DNA of 64,000 nucleotides from Pseudarthrobacter sp. NIBRBAC000502770 (GTDB lineage Bacteria; Actinomycetota; Actinomycetes; Actinomycetales; Micrococcaceae), in contig NZ_CP041198.1 of the NCBI RefSeq assembly GCF_006517815.1, positions 2,790,001 through 2,854,000 on the forward strand. The letters run 5' to 3'. Positions within the stretch are counted from its first letter, which is position 1; every line of letters starts with the position of its first letter. The position numbers were made by a program, and so were the translations under genes. Positions 43,959 to 50,857 of the stretch are shown in pieces. The notes under the pieces are model-generated. The model saw only the letters and a program-made list of their open reading frames with translations. It ran no database searches and was not told the origin of the DNA.

Positions 43959-44043
43959 GATGACGAGGTTAGGGTTCCGAGGCGACGATTACCCCGGTAC
44001 CGGCTACCTGTCTTTGGATGCAGCCACTACTGGGATAACGGAA

Positions 44044-45417
44044 CTACCGGTACCCGTCCACGATCGCAGCAGCAATTTCCTTGTACGCTCGCCGGGTCTC
44101 CGGCTTCAGCACATCAAGGGTCACCAGGTCGCCGTCGGCGACGCCCCGGTCGTGCGGGACAGCTATGAGTTCCCGGCAGATCCCGGACAGGTGCTCCTCG
44201 ATCGCCTCCTTGTCCACACGGGAAGACACCTCGTCCTTGTCCGTGATGACCACAATCGCGTTGCGGGCCAGGTCCTCATACCCGTGGCTTGCCAGCCAAT
44301 GCAGGGTGCTGCGGGCGCGCTTGGCACCCGACACTGCGTAGCCGGCGGCGATCACCAGGTTGTCGGCCGACTGCAGGATGCCGCTCATTGCGTTGTGGGT
44401 CACGCCCGTGCCGCAGTCCGTCAGCGCCACGGAGTAGTAGCTGGAGATGAGCTTGCGGATCCGCAGGTACTCCTCCGCCGTCAGGGAGTCCGAGACCTCC
44501 GGATCCTGCTCCCCCGCTATCAGGTGCAGCCGGCCGGCGTGGTGCATGTACCGGGCCAAAGCCGTCAGCGAGTCGATGGATTCGATGTTCTCCAGCAGGT
44601 CCGTAATGGTCCGCGGTGACGACTGCTGGTAGATACCCTCACCCAGGGCACGCTCCACCAGGTCCCCGGAGTCCGGGTTGGCGTCGATGGCGCAGGGCGC
44701 ATCCCCCCGGAATTCGGCCAGGGTCAGGCCCACGCCCACCGTGGTGGAGGTCTTGCCGATACCGCCCTTAAGGCTCAGGATGGCCGTATTGTAGCTGCCC
44801 TGGAGCTGGCGCGAGATGCGACGGCCCAGCTCGTCCTCCTGGCGCTGCTTGGGGCCGGGCCCCAGGTTCCAGGCGCCGCCGGTCAGGTTATAGAGGGCTC
44901 CACGGATGCCGCCACGGGGACGCGGCTTCTGCTCCTTGACGAACAGGCCCGGCGAGCTGATGAAGTCCGGCATGGGGCTGTCGGCAATCGCGTCCGCCAC
45001 CGTGGGGCGGCTGCGCCTAAAAGCAGGGGCGTCCGACGGCGGTGCGGCAGCTTCCGGGGCAAGCTCGTCTTGGCGTTCGGCCAGTGGAGTGGCGGGCGGC
45101 ACGGAAGCGATGGGGGGCGCCGAGGGTGCGGCAGCGGGAGGAGCAACAGGCTGGTGCTGGGGCTGCGCGGGAGAAGGTGCGCGGGACGGCTTGGTGGCGT
45201 CGGCTGCGGCAGCGGCTTCCGCCCAGGAGGAGCGGCGTGTGGCCGGTTTCCCGGCGTCGTTGGAACTGGACATTTCGGGGGTTACGGCTGGCATGGTTCC
45301 TGTCCAGGCATCGTCCACTGAGCCGTCGGCACGACGAAGGTCGCGGCGTCGGCGCAGCTGCGGCTGCCCTGCATCCTCTGCTTGGGCGCCTGCACTCTGA
45401 TCCGCCGGATGTGGCAT
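44044..45417 (-). CDS. MinD/ParA-like ATPase with long disordered N-terminus
   Basis: 457 residues. The first 190 or so are Pro/Ala/Ser-rich and probably unfolded, with a conserved-looking SRPTVADAIADSPMPDFIS segment. The ATPase follows: deviant Walker A KGGIGKTS, AIDANPDSGDL and LTDCGTGV. Such proteins with long N-termini are found near type VII secretion and cell-envelope loci in actinobacteria. It may position a membrane or surface complex. No ParB or type VII genes are in the window. Confidence 0.75.
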   Translation of the reverse strand: MPHPADQSAGAQAEDAGQPQLRRRRDLRRADGSVDDAWTGTMPAVTPEMSSSNDAGKPATRRSSWAEAAAAADATKPSRAPSPAQPQHQPVAPPAAAPSAPPIASVPPATPLAERQDELAPEAAAPPSDAPAFRRSRPTVADAIADSPMPDFISSPGLFVKEQKPRPRGGIRGALYNLTGGAWNLGPGPKQRQEDELGRRISRQLQGSYNTAILSLKGGIGKTSTTVGVGLTLAEFRGDAPCAIDANPDSGDLVERALGEGIYQQSSPRTITDLLENIESIDSLTALARYMHHAGRLHLIAGEQDPEVSDSLTAEEYLRIRKLISSYYSVALTDCGTGVTHNAMSGILQSADNLVIAAGYAVSGAKRARSTLHWLASHGYEDLARNAIVVITDKDEVSSRVDKEAIEEHLSGICRELIAVPHDRGVADGDLVTLDVLKPETRRAYKEIAAAIVDGYR

Positions 45418-45481
45418 GTCTGTCCCCCCGGACGTTTCGGCAAACGGTTATGCGGCACTGGTTCAATGAGTAAGTCTAGGT

Positions 45482-45502
45482 GCTGGGCCCGGGATGCCCA
45501 GC
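45482..45502 (-). terminator. short hairpin after the microprotein pair
   Basis: GCTGGGC and GCCCAGC form a 7-bp stem with a 7-base loop, 13 bases past the stop of the 39-aa gene. No T tract follows on the minus strand, so this is a weak call. Confidence 0.35.
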
Positions 45503-45514
45503 CAGGCTGCCTAC

Positions 45515-45634
45515 TCAGTGGTGAATGAGCGCGGCCGCCACCACCGCTGCGGTGAGCACCAGGAGGACGACAAGAATGGTGTAACCCACCCACTTGGGAC
45601 GGCCTTTGTGGGGGTTGATGTCGACGTACGGCAT
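45515..45634 (-). CDS. 39-aa membrane microprotein
   Basis: 39 residues: MPYVDINPHKGRPKWVGYT and one span (LVVLLVLTAAVVAAALI) ending in two histidines. The ATG is 2 bases after the stop of the 56-aa gene, so it is coupled to it. Function unknown; the pairing suggests a two-part membrane complex. Confidence 0.6.
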   Translation of the reverse strand: MPYVDINPHKGRPKWVGYTILVVLLVLTAAVVAAALIHH

Positions 45635-45636
45635 GG

Positions 45637-45807
45637 TCAGCGTTGATTGCCTCTGGGCGCTGGTGCGGGGGCGGAGCGGACGGGGATCCGGATGGCGCGG
45701 CGCTTCAGCCTCAGCATCTGGTACAGGACGGCGAAGGGAACCAGCAGGGTGCCCAGCAAAGCGGTCAATGCCAGGGCGTAGTCCGAAAAAGCCACAGAAG
45801 CCTCCAT
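45637..45807 (-). CDS. 56-aa membrane microprotein
   Basis: 56 residues: a short outer start, one span (LALTALLGTLLVPFAVLY), then a basic stretch (LRLKRRAIRIPVR) and a Pro/Ala tail. It precedes the 39-aa gene by 2 bases. The ribosome site is weak (GGAAAG about 12 bases before the ATG). A direct repeat CTCAAG-N5-CTCAAG lies 76 bases upstream. Function unknown. Confidence 0.55.
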   Translation of the reverse strand: MEASVAFSDYALALTALLGTLLVPFAVLYQMLRLKRRAIRIPVRSAPAPAPRGNQR

Positions 45808-45882
45808 TGGTCAGTAGTCTTTCCATCCCCATTCCGAACCACCCAACCACGCGTCAACGTATTTGACAAATCGAGTCATAAC

Positions 45883-45900
45883 CTCAAGGTTTCCTCAAGA
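45883..45900 (-). promoter_or_regulatory. direct repeat CTCAAG-N5-CTCAAG upstream of the microprotein pair
   Basis: Two perfect CTCAAG copies (45883-45888 and 45894-45899) repeat every 11 bp. On the minus strand they read TTGAGG, and AAATAC follows 17 bases later, a possible -35/-10 pair. The stop codon of the decayed upstream gene lies inside the repeat. Probable response-regulator site. Confidence 0.5.
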
Positions 45901-47124
45901 GGCACCTTGCCTCCCCCGCGGGCCGGAGCAGTCGCCGCCGGCGGGGAGGGCGGGGAGGGCGGTGAGGCGCAGGCGGAGCCCGTTGCGGGACTGGATGTGG
46001 CCGGCGGGGACGTCCGCGGTGATGTCGAAGGTGTCGGCGTTGAGGGTTTGGGGGCTGAGCAGGTAGCCGTTCCAGTAGACGGAGAGCGCGGCCTGGCCGC
46101 CGGTGGGGATGGCGGTGTGGGTGCCGCGGAGTTGGAGGCTGATGGCGGAGACGGGGCCGCCGAACTGGGACTGGTTGACGCCCAAGTAGATTTCCTGGGT
46201 TCCGTTGCCGGCCAGCCGGATGGCCTGGGCGCCCAGGTCCGTGAAGGTTTGTTCGGGTCCGGTGGCGGCGGGGACGGTGGCGGTCATGCCGGTGACGGTG
46301 GCGCCGTCCGTCAGGGCGGATTTGGTGTCTGCCAGGGCGCGTGCGGCGGTGCGGAGGCCTTCGCCGGTGCCGGTGATGGTGAGGGCGGGGCGGCCGGCCT
46401 GGGTCCCGAGCGTGGTGCTGGCGGCGCCGTCCGTACTGCTGATGGTGATGATGCGGGAGCCGGCGGAGAGGGCGGCGGCCTGGGCGTCCAGGTCCGACGG
46501 CGGCACGAGCTTGAGTGCGGCGTCCGGGTAGCGGGGGGCCATGGCGGCGGAGACGTCCGTGGCGGGTTCGGCCGGGACGGGGATGAGGATGGCCGGCAAG
46601 GAGGGGCCAGGAATTCGGCCACGGTGGTGGGGGCGGTCTCGGTGCCCTGGGTGGTAAGGCTGATGCTGCCGAACGTGGCGGTGGACTAGGTGGTGGTGCA
46701 GACGTCCCGGACGGCGGGGTTGTATTCGAGGGCCAAGACCAGCTGGTGGTCGGCGAGGTCTGCCGCGCTGATGGGGGGCGTCCAGGGCGATGGTCCCCTT
46801 GGCGGGCGCTTCGAGGAGGGTCCTGCCTTCGGCGCTGACGCGGATGGTGCCGGTGGTGGGTTGGCCGGTGACGGCGATGCTGCCGGTGATGCGGGCCGGC
46901 TGCAGGCCGGCGGCGACCGGGACGGCGAGCTGCTGGCCGGATTGGCCGGGCATGGCGGAGACGGAGCCCAGGCTGGCGTTGGCGGTGGCCGGGTTGGTGT
47001 GGGTGGCCGCGACGCGTTCCGCGGGTGCTGCGGCGGCTGCGGCGTTGGCTGCGGGCTAGAAATTGGACGGCGGCAAGCAGGGCGCAGGTGAGAACAACGC
47101 TCCCTGCCCGGAGACGTGAAAGCA
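45895..47124 (-). pseudogene. decayed BcsB-like secreted protein gene
   Basis: From an ATG after GGTGGAGG a signal peptide reads MLSRLRAGSVVL..., but the frame then breaks near 47050. Reading resumes as APAERVAATHTNPATA and continues to TIALDAP, breaks again at a six-C run near 46780, meets an in-frame TAG near 46688, and shifts once more near 46605 at GGCCCC. The remaining C-terminal part (RIITISST, NQSQFGG, YWNGYLLSPQTLNA) resembles BcsB-type cellulose-synthase accessory proteins; this match is tentative. Three indels and a stop make a pseudogene likely even if one indel is an error. Confidence 0.65.
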
Positions 47125-47170
47125 TGCCTCCACCTTGGCGGGGCGAACTCACTTTACCCCTCGGCCTACC

Positions 47171-47187
47171 CTCAAGGTTGACTCAAG
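47171..47187 (-). promoter_or_regulatory. direct repeat CTCAAG-N5-CTCAAG upstream of the BcsB-like pseudogene
   Basis: CTCAAG at 47171-47176 and 47182-47187 with the same 11-bp period as the other copies. TAAAGT (minus strand, 47151-47156) could be the -10. It lies 47 bases before the ATG of the decayed gene. Confidence 0.5.
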
Positions 47188-47243
47188 AATGGGTGTTTAT
47201 GCAGGTCAGGCCGGCATCTGGGGTTACGTGTGCGGTGGAGCGC

Positions 47244-47387
47244 TTAGCGCTCAATCGCCATCAGGACCACACCGATGGTGGCTACGGCCAACGCGGCCAG
47301 TGCCACATAGGAGATGTACCGCAGCCTGCGCTGCCGTGCGTCCCGCTTGGAACAGCGAACGTCGTAACTTCCCCCGTGCCTGCTCAT
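47244..47387 (-). CDS. 47-aa membrane microprotein, paralogue of the one at 34 kb
   Basis: 47 residues: MSRHGGSYDVRCSKRDAR, a run of arginines, then one span (YVALAALAVATIGVVLMA). It shares GGSYD-x-R-x-S-x-R, SYV-x-LA and its exact length with the 33948-34091 gene. TATGGT lies 6 bases before the ATG, so the message is probably leaderless. A degenerate copy of the direct repeat lies upstream at the same distance. Function unknown. Confidence 0.7.
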   Translation of the reverse strand: MSRHGGSYDVRCSKRDARQRRLRYISYVALAALAVATIGVVLMAIER

Positions 47388-47393
47388 GCGCCG

Positions 47394-47426
47394 ACCATAA
47401 GGAGCAAATCTTAAGATTGGCTGAAA
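47394..47426 (-). promoter_or_regulatory. leaderless promoter with degenerate direct repeat
   Basis: The -10 TATGGT (47394-47399) lies six bases before the ATG. Ten bases further up are CTTAAG (47410-47415) and CTGAAA (47421-47426), an imperfect version of the CTCAAG direct repeat. The spacing to the ATG equals that of the paralogous promoter at 34098-34130. Confidence 0.45.
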
Positions 47427-47437
47427 ACGTTTGTTTG

Positions 47438-47524
47438 TTACGAGGCTTCGGGGCTGCTGCGCCAGTCCTTTTGGAGCCGCTTGATAAACCACCGGGGCTG
47501 TTCGGGGCCGTAGGCAGGAATTGT
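47438..47524 (-). pseudogene. C-terminal fragment of the MBL-fold hydrolase gene
   Basis: 28 codons read TIPAYGPEQPRWFIKRL... and stop. The end of the intact hydrolase at 53217-54044 reads AIPVLPYGPEQSRWFIKRL..., and the DNA is also alike. No start or upstream domain is left here. It marks the left edge of the polysaccharide island and points to an old duplication or recombination. Confidence 0.6.
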
Positions 47525-47761
47525 AGAGAGTCGGCGTCTAGGTGCATGTACCTGAGGCGTCGGCAGAAGAGGAACTTACTGCAACTCTTATTTCCCGATG
47601 GAAGGCCACTACGGCATATCGTGCCGGGGACGAAGTCTCGGCCAATTGCGGGGACCTTGCCGACAGCAGGGTGTTTTGCATCGATCTCGACTCTAGATCA
47701 GCAGCAATGGGCATGAGTCGTCATGGTGCAGGTTCGCACTCCCGCCTGCTAGCGTGATGGC

Positions 47762-49228
47762 ATGTTCGCGGTGACTATTGGGGGCGCCTTCGCGCTCGTT
47801 CTCGGCCTCTTCTTCGCTTTGGGGCCGGTCATGGGGGCGATTGCTGCGGCAGGCGTCATAGCTCTGGCGGTGCTGACCATGCGCCCAGCGTGGACCGCGT
47901 ACGTTGCCATTATTTTGGGAGTTACCGCCTTCCCCGCCTTCATTCCGTATAGCGTCCAGCTCGGCTCAACTACGGTTTTTATGTTCGAGCCGTTCCTGTT
48001 CATGGCTGCCGCATGGGCAATCGCTACTCATAGGGCCATCTCCAGTGCGAAGATTAGGGCAACCCTGCTCACGGCCCTAATTGGGTGCGCCGTTGTGGCC
48101 GGAATCGCTCTGGAGTACCCAACCATTGAAGTGATCAGCGATGGCCGCGGACTGTTAACCGTGCTCTTGTCAATGGTCGTTGCATCACGAGTCTTTGGAG
48201 CGCCGGAAGCGACGGTCGCCCTTCGCGTCCTTTGTTACTCGCTCTGGACCTCTCTCGGCGTCATCGCACTGTCGATGGTTCTGAAATTCAAGCTGGCTGG
48301 CAGGACAGAAGCTGCCGCATTGTTTCTGTCGAGCTCGGGCGCCGGCACGAGTGATTCAACCAGATTCCTCACGGCCGCTACGGAGATTTCCGTGCTCGTC
48401 CTCTGTGCCACGCTCGCCCTCGTCGTAGTCGGTCGAGCAACCTTGCAGGAGGTCAACCCCTACCTCGTGCCGGCCCTACTGATGACGTTCCTGGGCTTCT
48501 CACGAAACAGCTTCCTTGCCGTCGGCATGGCCGTCATCTTTGCCATCGTGGCTGCCCGGACCATTAGGCCCGTGGCCGTGGCCGCCCGGCTGTCCATCTT
48601 GGTGGGGATTCCGATTCTGGTCCTTTGGCTTGCCAACACCGCAATTGGAATTCCCGGAGGGGACTTCGTCGTCGCCCAGATCAACGCCTTCATGTCCCGA
48701 GTAGTGGATGGACTGGATACCTCAACTCTCAACGATGACACCTCAGTGCAGGCGCGTATCAACGAAGACGCTTACCTCATACAAGCCATCGGCCAATCAC
48801 CGGTGGTTGGCCACGGGTTCGGTTACGCCTACCGCCCAGCTGTTGGACCGGTTGGCAGCTTCTCCGCTACGAAAGGCCAGTACTACGGCCACAACTTCTA
48901 CCTCTGGATCACCGTCAAGACAGGGCTACTTGGGCTCGTCGCTTTCTTCATCGTCGCCATGGCACCGGTTCTGGCCTGCCTTCGCAGGCGGACTTCTGAA
49001 ACTTTGGCCCTGGGTTCCGCGGGCGCAGGATTGCTGCTTTCCATTGCATTTGCGCCCTTCCCGAACGACGTAAGCAACGGCGGTAGCATAGCCGTGGGGC
49101 TCTTGCTTGGCGCGCTCATCACAGCCGTCTACACGAGCGACAACTCGCTAAAGGCTAGCCTTGGACAGAACCTCGGGGCACTTGTAGACCATTCCGATGC
49201 GCGCCAGCCGGTCAGCCGAGTTCACTGA
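47762..49228 (+). CDS. O-antigen ligase/polymerase-like membrane protein (Wzy type)
   Basis: 488 residues with about twelve spans and a large outer loop before the last spans (DAYLIQAIGQSPVVGHGFGY and GHNFYLWITVKTG), the Wzy_C pattern with the conserved GHG and HN. It would polymerise lipid-linked repeat units outside the membrane. First gene of the polysaccharide island in this direction; GC is lower than in the left part of the window. The ATG has no strong ribosome site. Confidence 0.82.
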   Translation: MFAVTIGGAFALVLGLFFALGPVMGAIAAAGVIALAVLTMRPAWTAYVAIILGVTAFPAFIPYSVQLGSTTVFMFEPFLFMAAAWAIATHRAISSAKIRATLLTALIGCAVVAGIALEYPTIEVISDGRGLLTVLLSMVVASRVFGAPEATVALRVLCYSLWTSLGVIALSMVLKFKLAGRTEAAALFLSSSGAGTSDSTRFLTAATEISVLVLCATLALVVVGRATLQEVNPYLVPALLMTFLGFSRNSFLAVGMAVIFAIVAARTIRPVAVAARLSILVGIPILVLWLANTAIGIPGGDFVVAQINAFMSRVVDGLDTSTLNDDTSVQARINEDAYLIQAIGQSPVVGHGFGYAYRPAVGPVGSFSATKGQYYGHNFYLWITVKTGLLGLVAFFIVAMAPVLACLRRRTSETLALGSAGAGLLLSIAFAPFPNDVSNGGSIAVGLLLGALITAVYTSDNSLKASLGQNLGALVDHSDARQPVSRVH

Positions 49229-49526
49229 CACGCCACGGGCGACGAGAAGGCCCTGACTTCATCCGTCGAACTGCTGCCATGTATATTTTGCAGTTTTCGT
49301 TCCCGCCAACATTGAGCGGCGCATCGGAATTGGCGGTCGTCAGTGGTTGCTCGGCCTCGATGCTGCTAATCGTCCCCAGCGTGGTCTGTCGCCTTCACTA
49401 GTGGCCAAGAACGCAGAACACGAGCGCGCCAAGCATGGGCACCTCGACCAGCGGCTTGTCCAGACTTATCCCTGTGAGCGTCAATTCAAATCTTTACAGG
49501 ACACCCCGTCGCGCCGGTTAGACAGT

Positions 49527-50114
49527 TCAAATAAACCAAGGGGCATGACTGCGGGCATTCGTCCACTCATAAGTCAGGTCCGCGGTTCGCTGCCCGATCT
49601 TCTTTGCAGGGATGCCCCCAACCACCGTGTACGGCGCAACGTCTTTCGTGACTACGGAGTTGGCTGCCACAACGGCGCCCTCCCCGATGGTCACGCCGGG
49701 CAGGATGGTGGCGCGGAAGCTAATCCATGCACGATCACCGATCACGATGGGGCCACCTGACGTAGCAAAGCAGGGGCTGTTGTAGTCGTGTTGGAGAGTC
49801 CAGAGAGCGACCTCGCTGGAGAAGTTCACGTTTTTCCCGATAGTAATCCCCTCACGCCCATCTAGAGTGGCCCACATGCCGATGATTGAACCGGCGCCGA
49901 CGCTGATGTTCTGAGCATCACGCACTTCCCGCCAGCGGTAAAGCTTGGCTGTGGGGGCGACCTTCATCCCCATGAGCTTCGCGCCCAGGGTGCGGAGCGC
50001 GCCAGACGGGATGCTGCCCACGACTTCCCCGGCTGCAAAAGCTGCGCCTGACCTTGCACCGCGGAGCTTAGGCCATATGGACGTGGATTTAAGCGCACTC
50101 TTGAGATTCGCCAT
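49527..50114 (-). CDS. hexapeptide-repeat acetyltransferase
   Basis: 195 residues from the ATG at 50114; the frame stays open upstream but that part is the dead integrase read backwards. Left-handed beta-helix repeats (GAGSIIGMWATL, GITIGKNV, GPIVIGDRAWISFRATILPGVTIGEGAVVAANSVVTKDV) end with a standard VVGGIPAKKIG motif, as in WcaF/maltose-type O-acetyltransferases. It probably acetylates a sugar of the exopolysaccharide. Confidence 0.85.
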   Translation of the reverse strand: MANLKSALKSTSIWPKLRGARSGAAFAAGEVVGSIPSGALRTLGAKLMGMKVAPTAKLYRWREVRDAQNISVGAGSIIGMWATLDGREGITIGKNVNFSSEVALWTLQHDYNSPCFATSGGPIVIGDRAWISFRATILPGVTIGEGAVVAANSVVTKDVAPYTVVGGIPAKKIGQRTADLTYEWTNARSHAPWFI

Positions 50115-50237
50115 GCGTGAAGTATATGGGGTACAAGATCGGTTAACAGCACGCCGCGTTCGCGGAGATCGACCGTACATTGAGCGCTCCCGGCCCACAT
50201 CCGGATGCCGCGGGTGTTCCAGGACGAGTCCTGAACG

Positions 50238-50782
50238 CTGGATCTGGACCGCACGGAACTGGGCGATCTGCTCCTGACCCGCTGTGCGTCCTACCCCTCG
50301 GATGCGGCGCTCATCATCCTGAGAGCATACCTGGGCTGCGTATCCGGGGCCTGTGCGGTGCGGATCGAGGATTACCATGGCATCGAGCGGGGCGGCCGCG
50401 TCCTGTAGCTGGTCGGCAGGGTGGAAAGCCGGCGACGCTCCCGCTTCCGCTGCTGTGCTCCTAGCAATGGGTGCTGCGGTCGGCGAGGGCGTCTGGGCCG
50501 CTGCTTCTGAAGTCCCGGTGAGCCGGTGAACTGGAAGTCGGCGGCGCTGACAATGGAGAGGTTGTGCAGGAAGGCTGGGATCAAAATCCCGTAACGCCAC
50601 TTGGAATCCCACACTCCTTCGTCGCAGCTTGCCTGGACGAAGCCCTACCGCTGCGGGACGTACGAGGCACAGTCCCCGGGCGCCGGGACCCTCACACCAC
50701 TGCACCATACGGCCATGCTTGGCACAACCACGACCGGCAAGCTGTGCACACCGTGAGCGCGTTCCCGGTCGATTCAGCCTGA
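50238..50782 (+). pseudogene. remnant of a tyrosine recombinase (phage-type integrase)
   Basis: Three pieces in two frames read like the catalytic half of a tyrosine integrase. The first, DLDRTELGDLL and ACAVRIEDYHGIERGGRVL, ends at a TAG (50406). Then GGKPATLPLPLL appears in another frame, and finally SFVAACLDEALPLRDV and HDRQAVHTVSAF. The first catalytic Arg is Cys (GCVSGAC), the HxxR box is lost and the Tyr region is damaged, so it is inactive. It lies between two minus-strand polysaccharide genes and marks a former mobile element. Confidence 0.65.
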
Positions 50783-50857
50783 CCGCAAGGGACCTGAGAA
50801 TGCGATGGCAGCTGAAAAGCTGAGCCGTAGTTTACTGACTCCCCAGGAATCATGGAT

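Noticed and set aside
47542..47757. 71-codon plus-strand frame starting MHVPEASAEE
   Set aside because: No ribosome site, no recognised pattern and no hydrophobic segment; probably chance in the island edge.
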